A stretch of DNA of 25,312 bases from positions 1 to 25,312 of the forward strand of contig JALRDC010000154.1 in assembly GCA_023262245.1 (NCBI GenBank), written 5' to 3'. A program made the translations under genes and the position numbers. Shown in pieces: positions 16,958 to 24,431 of the stretch. The number at the start of each line of letters is the position of its first letter. Positions within the stretch are counted from its first letter, which is position 1. Origin of the DNA: Flavobacteriaceae bacterium (GTDB taxonomy: Bacteria; Bacteroidota; Bacteroidia; Flavobacteriales; Flavobacteriaceae). A model generated the notes under the pieces. That model saw only the letters and a program-made list of their open reading frames with translations, was not told the DNA's origin and did no database searches.

Positions 16958-16963
16958 CTCCTC
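16958..16963 (-). promoter_or_regulatory. maeB: Strong Shine-Dalgarno of maeB overlapping the gntR stop codon
   Basis: GAGGAG on the minus strand lies 6 nt before the ATG and shares a base with the TAG of gntR, so gntR and the start of maeB are translationally coupled. A site this strong is unusual for Bacteroidota genes but matches the proteobacterial side (compare AGGAG before prpC). Confidence 0.8.
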
Positions 16964-17700
16964 TATTCAAGCTCATTGCGATAGTGATGATTGTCTGTAA
17001 TGCATAAACCTAACCGCCATTCCATAGGTTTATCACCATATGTGAATGAGACGCGCTCAATACTTAACAAAGGCTCCTTATCTTTAATATTTAGGGCTCT
17101 TGCAATCTTAGCGTCTGCACTCACTGCTTTAAGACGCTCTTCAGCGCGAATCATTCGAATGCCGTATTGAGTTTCATAAAGACTATATAAAGAACCTTGC
17201 TTTTCAATAATTTTCTGTCCATTTAGTCCCTTAAAAGGGGATGCTGGTACTACAATATGGTCATAAATTAAAGGACGATTTGAAAATGTTAATAATCGTT
17301 TGATTTCATATATTGCGGTTCCAACCTTTAAATCTAAACAATTAGATATTTCTTTATCTGCTTTAGCTCTAGTGAATGATAATAAGGTATTTTTGAGATG
17401 TTCTTTGCTGCCATCTTCAGCGGTAAGTCGTAAAAATCGGAGCTGAATCTTTTCTTCTTCATGCGTAGCAACAAAAGTGCCCTTGCCTTGCTTCCTTATT
17501 AAAATTCTTTCATTTGCTAAGGCGTCAATTGCTTTACGAACAGTTCCCTGACTCACTTTAAAACGTGAAGCAAGATCAAATTCACTTGGAATAGCATCAC
17601 CAGGTCTCCATTCCCCTTGGATAAGACTTTGCGTGATTAAGACCTTAATCTGCTCATATAAGGGCTTGTAGTTAGGAGATGCGTCAAAATTATTTATCAT
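16963..17700 (-). CDS. GntR-family transcriptional regulator with UTRA ligand domain (HutC subfamily)
   Basis: The 245-residue protein has an N-terminal winged helix-turn-helix (about 12-78). It carries YEQIKVLITQSLIQGEWRPG, the recognition region IPSEFDLASRFKVSQGTVRKAIDAL and the wing LIRKQGKGTFV. A UTRA effector-binding domain follows at about 95-240, with YEIKRLLTFSNRPLIYDHIVVP and LSIERVSFTYGDKPMEWR. It is divergent from the citE-mch-prp operon and lies next to inverted repeats abutting that operon's promoter, so it most likely regulates both itself and the operon. Its stop codon overlaps the maeB ribosome site, which suggests that malic enzyme was co-regulated in the source organism. The effector is unknown; a methylcitrate-cycle or C4/C5-dicarboxylate intermediate is a reasonable guess. 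Confidence 0.9.
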   Translation of the reverse strand: MINNFDASPNYKPLYEQIKVLITQSLIQGEWRPGDAIPSEFDLASRFKVSQGTVRKAIDALANERILIRKQGKGTFVATHEEEKIQLRFLRLTAEDGSKEHLKNTLLSFTRAKADKEISNCLDLKVGTAIYEIKRLLTFSNRPLIYDHIVVPASPFKGLNGQKIIEKQGSLYSLYETQYGIRMIRAEERLKAVSADAKIARALNIKDKEPLLSIERVSFTYGDKPMEWRLGLCITDNHHYRNELE

Positions 17701-17768
17701 TCATTAAACCTTGCTTATCACTAATTACGAAATTTATATCATAGCCATTTTATAATGTCTATTATTTT

Positions 17769-17793
17769 ATATCTTATATAAGACATAAGATAT
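17769..17793. promoter_or_regulatory. Nested inverted repeats, probable operator of the GntR regulator
   Basis: ATATCTTAT (17769-17777) and ATAAGATAT (17785-17793) are exact inverted repeats with a 7 bp centre. Inside them TCTTATATAAGA (17772-17783) is a perfect 12 bp palindrome. The site ends 1 bp before the -35 box of the divergent operon and lies between a possible -35 and -10 for gntR, so binding here could affect both directions. The assignment to this GntR protein is by position. Confidence 0.6.
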
Positions 17794-17800
17794 GTTGACA
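17778..17800 (-). promoter_or_regulatory. Possible sigma70 promoter of gntR, overlapping the operator
   Basis: On the minus strand TTGTCA (17800-17795) is followed by TATAAG after about 17 nt. The spacer contains one arm of the inverted repeats, which would permit autoregulation. The -10 match is imperfect, so this is tentative. Confidence 0.35.
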
Positions 17801-17824
17801 ATTATAAAATAAGCTTTATATAAT
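17795..17824 (+). promoter_or_regulatory. Consensus sigma70 promoter of the citE-mch-prp operon
   Basis: TTGACA (17795-17800) and TATAAT (17819-17824) both match the consensus exactly, with an 18 bp spacer. Transcription would begin near 17831, about 33 nt before the first ATG. This is a proteobacterial promoter form, unlike the TAnnTTTG type of the left block. Confidence 0.8.
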
Positions 17825-17863
17825 CCAATTTAGTAAATTACCTTCTAAAGCAAAGGGCTCTCG

Positions 17864-18745
17864 ATGGATCCACATTTCCGTCCAAGAAGATCAATGTTGT
17901 ACGTTCCAGGATGTAATAGACATTATCTCGAACGAGCAAAAACTCTCCATGCGGATTCAGTCATTCTGGATTTAGGCGATCCTATTCTTGTAGAGTGTAA
18001 GGAAGAATCTCGCAGTAATGTAGTTGAGTTTGTTAATCAAGGTGGGTATGGTTCGAGAGAAGTTGTGGTGCGCGTAAATGACCTTAACTCGCCTTGGGGA
18101 TCCGACGACATTAAAGCGATAGCAAACTCAAAATCTGATGCTATTCTTTTTCCAAATATTGAATCCAAAGAACATGTTGATCATGCTTTGAAAGAGCTTG
18201 ATCAAGCAGGGGGAAGTCATCTGCCAATCATGGTGATGATTGAAAGTCCAATTGGAGTTTTAAATGCAAAGGAAATTGCAAGTGCTTCAGATCGTATTGC
18301 TTGCATTGTAATGGCAACTTCTGACTTAATTTCGCAGCTTCATGCTAGAGTGACGCCAGAGCGCTCAGCAGTGCTTACTTCTCTATCGCTCGTGATCTTA
18401 GCAGCGCGTGCATATGGTAAAGCTGTCGTTGATGGAATTGCTAGTGATTTTAAAAATATGCATGCTTTTGAATATGCTTGTCGATTAGGCAGAGACATGG
18501 GTTTTGATGGAAAATCTTTGGTTCATCCAGTTCAAATCGCATACTGTAATGATGCATACACACCGAAAGCTACTGAGGTTGAATATGCTATTGAAATAAT
18601 TAAAAGCTTAAAAGCTGCAAATGAATCTGGAAAAGGAACTGTGGTTGTTAATGATAGATTAGTCGAACATCATCACGTGAGAGCAGCAGAACGACTTCTT
18701 AAATTGCATGAAATGATATTGGAGCTTGAAGCAAAACATGAATAA
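17864..18745 (+). CDS. CitE-like CoA-ester lyase (HpcH/HpaI aldolase family), first copy
   Basis: This is a 293-residue single-domain TIM-barrel lyase of the citrate lyase beta/malyl-CoA lyase family, which cleaves 3-hydroxyacyl-CoA esters with Mg2+. It carries RRSMLYVPGCN, the CoA-site VVVRVNDLNSPWG (R70), the metal ligands E127 (MVMIESPIG) and D154 (MATSDL), and the C-terminal DGKSLVHPVQI (H221). One conserved position differs: the usual DLEDAV motif reads DLGDPI, with Gly38 instead of Glu. Known substrates in the family are citryl-, malyl-, methylmalyl- and citramalyl-CoA; which one applies here cannot be read from the sequence. It is the first gene of the operon, and a weak AAAGGG lies upstream of the ATG. 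It overlaps the next gene by 8 nt. Confidence 0.85.
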   Translation: MDPHFRPRRSMLYVPGCNRHYLERAKTLHADSVILDLGDPILVECKEESRSNVVEFVNQGGYGSREVVVRVNDLNSPWGSDDIKAIANSKSDAILFPNIESKEHVDHALKELDQAGGSHLPIMVMIESPIGVLNAKEIASASDRIACIVMATSDLISQLHARVTPERSAVLTSLSLVILAARAYGKAVVDGIASDFKNMHAFEYACRLGRDMGFDGKSLVHPVQIAYCNDAYTPKATEVEYAIEIIKSLKAANESGKGTVVVNDRLVEHHHVRAAERLLKLHEMILELEAKHE

Positions 18746-19814
18746 CACTACTCAAAAAATTAATGAAGGTAATTTTTTTGAAGATTTCTCGATTGGACAA
18801 GAAATTATTCATGCAACGCCTCGAACAATCACTGATGGAGATAGTTCTCTTTATATAGCATTAACAGGTAACCGTCATCCCATTGCATCAGCTTCAACTG
18901 TTGCAGAATCATTAGGTTATATAAACCGCCCTATCGATGATTTATTAGTTTTTCATATTGCTTTTGGTAAAACAGTACCTGAAATTTCTGTAAATGCTGT
19001 AGCCAATTTAGGATATGCGAATGTACGTTTTATCAATCCAATCTATGCTAATGATACTGTTTATACAAAAAGTATCATTATTGGATTAAAAGAAAACTCG
19101 AATAAAAAATCTGGCATTGTCTATGTTCATTCAACTGCCTTTAATCAAAAAAATGAAGAGATTTTGAGCTGGATAAGATGGGTGATGGTTCATAAAAAAG
19201 ACATGAATATCACTCTTCAAAAAAATGTTATACCTGAGCTACCTGAATTAGTCTCTTTAGATAAGCTTCCTATTCCATCTTTTTTCAATGGAAATGCTTT
19301 TAATACTCGCTGGACAAAAAGTGAAAATCTTTGGGAACACTATAAAAAAGGTGAGGTAATTTTTCATCCTTCAGGAATGACAATTAGCAATACCGACCAT
19401 ACTCTTGCCACAAAACTATATCAAAATAACGCACGACTCCATTTTGACGACTTTCTGATGAAAAAAACATCGATGGGTCAACGTCTTGTTTACGGCGGTC
19501 ATGTGATTTCAATATGTAAAAATTTAAGTTATGACGGTCTTGAAAATTCAATTGCTATATTGGCTATTAATGGAGGTACTCATAGCAATCCAACATTTGG
19601 TAACGATACACTTTATGCTGCGACAGAAATTTTAGATAAATGGGAAATACCGCATCGAAGTGATGTTGGTGCATTACGTTTACGTTTAATTGGCTACAAA
19701 AATATGGAACTCAGTGAATTTAAAAAAATTATGCCAATTGAAAAACAAAATTATCAAGAACATATTGTGCTTGATTTAGATTACACCATTTTAATGCCCA
19801 GAAAAAAAGGATAA
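18738..19814 (+). CDS. mch: MaoC-type dehydratase, mesaconyl-CoA (2-methylfumaryl-CoA) hydratase-like
   Basis: Mch-type enzymes hydrate mesaconyl-C1-CoA to beta-methylmalyl-CoA in the ethylmalonyl-CoA and methylaspartate pathways. The 358-residue product has two hot-dog domains. The N-terminal one includes FFEDFSIGQEIIHATPRTIT and FHIAFGKTVPEISVNAVANL. The C-terminal one includes LATKLYQNNARLHFD, LVYGGHVISI, AINGGTHSNPTF, SDVGALRLR and a final LDLDYTILMPRKK. From memory these blocks match Rhodobacter-type Mch closely over the full length. I place the start at the ATG at 18738, which overlaps the stop of the upstream lyase (ATGAATAA); a TTG 12 nt earlier is possible but sits too close to GGAG. 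The partner reaction, methylmalyl-CoA cleavage, would be supplied by the flanking CitE-like lyases. Confidence 0.8.
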   Translation: MNNTTQKINEGNFFEDFSIGQEIIHATPRTITDGDSSLYIALTGNRHPIASASTVAESLGYINRPIDDLLVFHIAFGKTVPEISVNAVANLGYANVRFINPIYANDTVYTKSIIIGLKENSNKKSGIVYVHSTAFNQKNEEILSWIRWVMVHKKDMNITLQKNVIPELPELVSLDKLPIPSFFNGNAFNTRWTKSENLWEHYKKGEVIFHPSGMTISNTDHTLATKLYQNNARLHFDDFLMKKTSMGQRLVYGGHVISICKNLSYDGLENSIAILAINGGTHSNPTFGNDTLYAATEILDKWEIPHRSDVGALRLRLIGYKNMELSEFKKIMPIEKQNYQEHIVLDLDYTILMPRKKG

Positions 19815-19816
19815 GT

Positions 19817-20803
19817 ATGATGACACATCCAAGCGATGCTTTATTCAGCGGAGAAAAATTAATTCCTATTATTCCGGCTTGCGAACATTTTGCAGGGAGC
19901 GAAAAATTAATTCTTAAAGCACTTCAACTTCAAGAAACTGTAGGTCAAATTTTCGATATTACATGTGATTGCGAAGATGGCGCTGCTGCAGGTCAAGAGG
20001 AAGAGCATGCGAAAATGATTGTAAGAGTTCTTAATAGTGAAGCGAACAAATACAACATGGCTGGCGCACGTATTCACGATTATACACACGTTGCTTGGAA
20101 GAGAGATGTAGATATTTTAGTTCAAGGAGTCGGCAGCAAACTAAGCTACATAACGATTCCAAAATCGACAAATGCCAAACAAGTAAAAGAGATGATCGGC
20201 TATATTCAGCAAATTGCTCAATTACATCAAATAAATCGTGAGATTCCTATTCATGTATTAATTGAAACACATGGTGCATTAGAGGAAGTTTATGAGATTG
20301 CAAAGTTACCGTGGATTCAAGTTTTAGATTTTGGGTTAATGGACTTTGTAAGCGCTCATCAAGGAGCTATTCCTGCTTCCGCAATGCGAAGCCCAAAACA
20401 ATTTGAACACCATCTTTTAATTCGCGCTAAAAGCCAAGTTGTTGCGGCTGCACTTGCTCACGGTATTGTTCCTGCACATAACGTGACCCTAGATTTGAAA
20501 AACGCAGATGTTACTTATGCGGATGCTTATAAGGCAAAAAATGAATTTGGATTTTTAAGAATGTGGAGTATTTATCCAACACAAATTGAAGCGATTGTTA
20601 ATGCGATGAAGCCTAATTTTGATGAAGTACTTGATGCGGCTGCGATTTTAATTGAGGCTCAAAAAGTTAATTGGGGTCCTATTCAATACAAAGGGGAGTT
20701 ACATGATCGAGCTACATATCGATATTTTTGGACCATATTGCAAAAAGCAAAAGTATCTAATGTTGCAATCCCTGAGGATGCATTAAAAGCATTTTTTAAT
20801 TAA
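19817..20803 (+). CDS. CitE-like CoA-ester lyase, second copy (malyl/methylmalyl-CoA lyase type)
   Basis: This 328-residue lyase belongs to a different subgroup from the first copy; I recall its opening (PIIPACEHFAGSEK) from betaproteobacterial genomes. Conserved features are DCEDGAAAG (residues 51-59), R85 in ARIHDY, the Mg2+ ligands E150 (VLIETHGAL) and D176 (DFGLMDF), and a C-terminal block FLRMWSIYPTQ. In that block most relatives have His (IHP), but here the residue is Tyr253. It starts 3 nt after mch with an AAGGA ribosome site, so lyase and hydratase are tightly paired. The likely reaction is reversible cleavage of beta-methylmalyl-CoA to propionyl-CoA and glyoxylate, or of malyl-CoA to acetyl-CoA and glyoxylate; citramalyl-CoA is the main alternative. 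Confidence 0.82.
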   Translation: MMTHPSDALFSGEKLIPIIPACEHFAGSEKLILKALQLQETVGQIFDITCDCEDGAAAGQEEEHAKMIVRVLNSEANKYNMAGARIHDYTHVAWKRDVDILVQGVGSKLSYITIPKSTNAKQVKEMIGYIQQIAQLHQINREIPIHVLIETHGALEEVYEIAKLPWIQVLDFGLMDFVSAHQGAIPASAMRSPKQFEHHLLIRAKSQVVAAALAHGIVPAHNVTLDLKNADVTYADAYKAKNEFGFLRMWSIYPTQIEAIVNAMKPNFDEVLDAAAILIEAQKVNWGPIQYKGELHDRATYRYFWTILQKAKVSNVAIPEDALKAFFN

Positions 20804-20816
20804 GGTAAAAATTCAA

Positions 20817-21686
20817 ATGAGTGCCGGCAAAAAATTTAGAAAAGCATTAGCTGAAGAAAAACCTTTGCAAATAGTGGGAACAATTAATGCCTACCATGCC
20901 TTATTGGCATCTCATGCAGGATTTAAAGCAATCTATTTATCTGGTGGAGGTGTTGCAGCTGGTTCTTTAGGATTGCCTGATTTAGGCATTAGTACTCTTG
21001 ATGATGTGCTCATTGATGTTAATCGCATAACTAATATTACCGACACCCCTCTTCTTGTTGATATCGATACAGGTTTTGGAGGCGCCTTTAATATCGCCCG
21101 TACTATCAAATCAATGATTAAAGCAGGGGCTGCTGCTGTTCACATTGAAGATCAAGTTCAAGCTAAACGATGTGGCCATCGTCCCAATAAAGCGATTGTT
21201 TCAAAAGAAGAAATGGTTGATCGTATCAAAGCTGCAGTAGACGCTAAAACTGATGATGCATTTGTAATCATGGCGAGAACAGATGCACTTGCAAGTGAAG
21301 GGCTTGAGGCTTCAATTGATCGAGCAAAAGCTTATATCGAGGCTGGTGCTGATATGATTTTTCCAGAAGCTATGACAGATATCACTATGTACCAACGTTT
21401 TTCGAAAGAGGTGAATGTGCCTCTCTTAGCGAATATCACAGAATTTGGGCAAACTCCTATGTTTACTCGCGATGAATTAAAAGCACAGTCCGTCGATATG
21501 ATTCTTTATCCGCTCTCTGCATTCAGAGCAATGAATAAAGCCGCGTTAAATGTATACGAAACCGTTAAAAAAGAAGGCACACAACAAAATGTACTTTCAT
21601 TAATGCAAACACGTGCAGAGCTATATGACCATCTTGGCTACCATGCTTTTGAAAAAAAACTGGATGATCTTTTTACAAAGTTTTAA
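20817..21686 (+). CDS. prpB: 2-Methylisocitrate lyase
   Basis: PrpB performs the last step of the methylcitrate cycle, splitting 2-methylisocitrate into pyruvate and succinate in the cytoplasm. The 289-residue length is normal. Key features are the substrate/metal segment LLVDIDTGFGGAFN, the active-site loop AKRCGHRPNK (usually KKCGHK; the catalytic cysteine is present), AAVHIEDQV, VIMARTDAL and FPEAMTD. The flexible-loop variant KRCGHR is conservative. It lies 13 nt after the second lyase gene and 15 nt before prpC in the same operon. An isocitrate lyase is less likely, because that enzyme is far longer. Confidence 0.96.
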   Translation: MSAGKKFRKALAEEKPLQIVGTINAYHALLASHAGFKAIYLSGGGVAAGSLGLPDLGISTLDDVLIDVNRITNITDTPLLVDIDTGFGGAFNIARTIKSMIKAGAAAVHIEDQVQAKRCGHRPNKAIVSKEEMVDRIKAAVDAKTDDAFVIMARTDALASEGLEASIDRAKAYIEAGADMIFPEAMTDITMYQRFSKEVNVPLLANITEFGQTPMFTRDELKAQSVDMILYPLSAFRAMNKAALNVYETVKKEGTQQNVLSLMQTRAELYDHLGYHAFEKKLDDLFTKF

Positions 21687-21701
21687 TCAAAGGAGCTGAT
21701 C

Positions 21702-22850
21702 ATGAACCCTATCTCTGCTGAACCTAAAAAGAAAAAAGGCGTAGCTCTTGCTGGAGTTGCCGCAGGTGCAACAGCTATTTGTACAGTAGGACATACAGGC
21801 AACGATCTTCATTACCGAGGTTACGATATTCTTGATTTGGCTAAATTCGCAACTTTTGAAGAAGTAGCTTACTTATTAATTTATGGTGAATTACCTTCGC
21901 AAGTAGCACTTAATACTTATAAAAATACTTTAAAGAAACTTCGTGATATTCCAAATGCCCTAAAAGATATTCTAGAAAAAATTCCCAAGACTGCTCACCC
22001 AATGGATGTGATGCGAACAGCCTGTTCTGCATTAGGCACACTTGAACAGGAAAATTTAGATCGAAATATTAAGGGAACACAATTAATAGGTGATCGACTT
22101 ATTTCATGTTTTCCCGGCATTTTGATTTATTGGTATCACTTTACACATTCCGGTAAACGTATATCACTAGAAACCAACCAAGATTCGATCGCAGGTCACT
22201 TTCTTGAATTACTTCATGGTAAGCCCCCCACTCCTCTTCAAATCCAAGCAATGAATTGTTCGCTAGTTCTTTATGCCGAGCATGAATTTAATGCATCGAC
22301 ATTTACAGCTAGAGTTATCGCTGGAACATTGTCTGATACTTATTCTTGCATTACAGGAGCAATAGGAGCATTAAGAGGTCCTAAACATGGCGGCGCTAAT
22401 GAGGCCGCAATGGAAATTATTAGCCGTTACAAAAATGCAGATGATGCTGAATTAGACATTATGAAGCGCATCGCCAACAAAGAAATAATTATTGGATTTG
22501 GTCACCCAGTGTACACAATTGCCGATCCTCGAAACGACTCTATTAAGTTAGTAAGCAAAGCCTTATCTGAAGATGCAGGAGATATGAAACTCTTCGATAT
22601 TTCATCACGATTGGAAGCAGTGATGTGGCGAGAGAAAAAAATGTTTCCTAATCTAGATTGGTATAGCGCATCAAGTTATCACTTAATGGGGATTCCCACA
22701 GAAATGTTCACGCCAATTTTTGTGATTTCGAGAACAACAGGTTGGATTGCACATGTCATAGAACAACGTATTGATAATAGAATTATTCGTCCAAACGCTG
22801 AATATACAGGTCCTGAAAACCGACAATTTAAACCTATTAATGAAAGATAA
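21702..22850 (+). CDS. prpC: 2-Methylcitrate synthase
   Basis: PrpC condenses propionyl-CoA with oxaloacetate to 2-methylcitrate, entering the methylcitrate cycle. The 382-residue size and the start region (KGVALAGVAAGATAICTVGH, NDLHYRGYDILDLA) are typical of PrpC, distinct from GltA. Catalytic residues of the citrate synthase fold are visible: a His in YAEHEFNASTF, a second in IIGFGHPVYTIADPR, and the Asp in the LDWYSASSYHLMGIP region. A GGPKHGGANEAA-like segment reads LRGPKHGGANEAA. A clear AGGAG Shine-Dalgarno (21691-21695) precedes the ATG. prpD starts 2 nt after its stop. Some members also accept acetyl-CoA, but the prpB and prpD neighbours make the propionyl-CoA role clear. Confidence 0.96.
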   Translation: MNPISAEPKKKKGVALAGVAAGATAICTVGHTGNDLHYRGYDILDLAKFATFEEVAYLLIYGELPSQVALNTYKNTLKKLRDIPNALKDILEKIPKTAHPMDVMRTACSALGTLEQENLDRNIKGTQLIGDRLISCFPGILIYWYHFTHSGKRISLETNQDSIAGHFLELLHGKPPTPLQIQAMNCSLVLYAEHEFNASTFTARVIAGTLSDTYSCITGAIGALRGPKHGGANEAAMEIISRYKNADDAELDIMKRIANKEIIIGFGHPVYTIADPRNDSIKLVSKALSEDAGDMKLFDISSRLEAVMWREKKMFPNLDWYSASSYHLMGIPTEMFTPIFVISRTTGWIAHVIEQRIDNRIIRPNAEYTGPENRQFKPINER

Positions 22851-22852
22851 AT

Positions 22853-24316
22853 ATGTCAGTTCATATTTCAAATAATCGCCCTCTTCCTGATCAAGTTATT
22901 GTTGATATTGCAACCTATGTGGATGAATTTGATATTTCTTCAAAAGAAGCTATTGAAACAGCAAGATATTGTTTAATGGATACGTTAGGTTGTGGTTTTG
23001 AAGCCCTTCAATACCCCGCTTGCACAAAATTACTTGGTCCTATTATCAAAGGAACCTCTGTCCCTGATGGGGTTAAAATTCCGGGTACAAATTATCAACT
23101 TGATCCAATATTGGCTGCATTTAATATTGGTGCAATGATACGCTGGCTTGATTTTAATGATACATGGCTTGCAGCTGAATGGGGTCATCCATCTGATAAC
23201 CTAGGAGGTATTCTCGCAGCAGCTGATTACATATCAAGAAAAAATATTAGTGAAGGTAAAAAATCACTCCGGATCATTGATGTACTCACTGCCATGATTA
23301 AAGCACATGAAATTCAAGGTGTTTTGGCATTAGAAAATAGCTTTAATCGTGTAGGTTTAGATCACGTAATCTTAGTAAAAGTTGCATCAACTGCTGTAGT
23401 TACAAAACTTTTAGGTGGCAATAAAAACGATATTATCAATGCACTTTCAAATGCATTTATTGATGGTCAGAGTCTAAGAACTTATCGTCATAGTCCTAAT
23501 ACAGGGTCAAGAAAATCATGGGCCGCCGGAGATGCAACATCTCGAGCAGTGCGTCTTGCTTGGATGACCTTGCAAGGTGAAATGGGATATCCGTCTGCAC
23601 TCACCGCTAAAACATGGGGCTTTTATGATGTTTTATTTAAAGGCAATGCTTTTAAGTTTCAACGGCCTTATGGAACTTACGTCATGGAACATGTTCTTTT
23701 TAAGATTTCATTCCCCGCAGAATTTCACGCGCAGACAGCGGTTGAATGTGCATTTAAACTCCACCAAAAAGAATCAACAAAATTAGATACTCTAGAAAAA
23801 ATTAATGCAATAGATAAAATCGTTATACGCACTCACGAATCTGCTATTCGCATTATCGATAAACAAGGTCCTCTTGATAATCCAGCAGATCGAGATCATT
23901 GTATTCAATACATGGCAGCTATTGGATTACTCCAAGGACAACTGACTGCGCAAGATTATGAGGATGATAAAGCTAAAGATCCACGTATTGACGCTATTCG
24001 AAACAAAATGATTTGTATCGAAGAGCCGCAATACACAAAGGATTATTTAGATCCTGAAAAACGCTCTATAGCAAATGCTATTCAAATTTTTTATAAAGAT
24101 GGTTCAACGTCAGAAGAAGTTGCAGTTGAATATCCCATTGGGCATCGTAAAAGACGTATAGAAGGTATTCCTGAATTAATTAAAAAGTTTAAGATAAATT
24201 TGGCGCGGATCTTTGATCAAAACAAGCAAAAAGAAATTTTAGAGCTTTGTTTGGATCATGATCAATTTCTTCATACCGAAGTACCTAAATTCATGGATAT
24301 GTTGGCCAAATCATAA
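22853..24316 (+). CDS. prpD: 2-Methylcitrate dehydratase (MmgE/PrpD family)
   Basis: PrpD dehydrates 2-methylcitrate to 2-methylaconitate, the step between PrpC and an aconitase. The 487 residues match the usual size (about 480). Typical PrpD blocks are ARYCLMDTLGCGFEAL, IRWLDFNDTWLAAEWGHPSDN, GVLALENSFNRVGLDHV, GQSLRTYRHSPNTGSRKSWAA and ISFPAEFHAQTAVE. It starts 2 nt after prpC and ends the operon, 12 nt before the antisense tRNA gene. No aconitase gene (acnA, acnB or acnD) or prpF is present in the window, so the rehydration step to 2-methylisocitrate must come from elsewhere. Confidence 0.95.
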   Translation: MSVHISNNRPLPDQVIVDIATYVDEFDISSKEAIETARYCLMDTLGCGFEALQYPACTKLLGPIIKGTSVPDGVKIPGTNYQLDPILAAFNIGAMIRWLDFNDTWLAAEWGHPSDNLGGILAAADYISRKNISEGKKSLRIIDVLTAMIKAHEIQGVLALENSFNRVGLDHVILVKVASTAVVTKLLGGNKNDIINALSNAFIDGQSLRTYRHSPNTGSRKSWAAGDATSRAVRLAWMTLQGEMGYPSALTAKTWGFYDVLFKGNAFKFQRPYGTYVMEHVLFKISFPAEFHAQTAVECAFKLHQKESTKLDTLEKINAIDKIVIRTHESAIRIIDKQGPLDNPADRDHCIQYMAAIGLLQGQLTAQDYEDDKAKDPRIDAIRNKMICIEEPQYTKDYLDPEKRSIANAIQIFYKDGSTSEEVAVEYPIGHRKRRIEGIPELIKKFKINLARIFDQNKQKEILELCLDHDQFLHTEVPKFMDMLAKS

Positions 24317-24328
24317 GGAAAGGAAAAA

Positions 24329-24419
24329 TGGCGGAAGGGGCGGGATTCGAACCCGCGTTAGGTTATTCACCTAAACACGCTTTCCAGGCGTGCGACTTAA
24401 ACCGCTCATCCACCCTTCC
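24329..24419 (-). tRNA. tRNA-Ser (anticodon GGA), with encoded CCA
   Basis: On the minus strand the acceptor stem GGAAGGG (24419-24413) pairs with CCCTTCC (24339-24333), followed by discriminator G and an encoded CCA. The anticodon stem CACGC/GCGTG holds the loop CTGGAAA, giving anticodon GGA (24385-24383). A long variable arm (AGGTGAATAACCT) and the T arm GCGGGTTCGAATCCCGC are clear. It faces prpD tail to tail. Encoded CCA is common in proteobacterial tRNA genes. Confidence 0.96.
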
Positions 24420-24431
24420 GAAGAAAACGAG

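Noticed and set aside
18726..18737. TTG start for the MaoC-type hydratase
   Set aside because: The GGAG site is only 2-3 nt from this TTG, and the ATG at 18738 forms a normal stop-start overlap with the upstream gene.
16963..24316. Horizontal transfer of a methylcitrate island into a flavobacterium as the preferred explanation
   Set aside because: No mobility gene or repeat marks the boundary, and the switch falls inside a conserved coding block, which fits an assembly join better. It remains possible and is covered in the junction finding.
24329..24419. tRNA-Ser as an integration site of a mobile element
   Set aside because: No integrase, direct repeat of the tRNA end or transposase is visible nearby.
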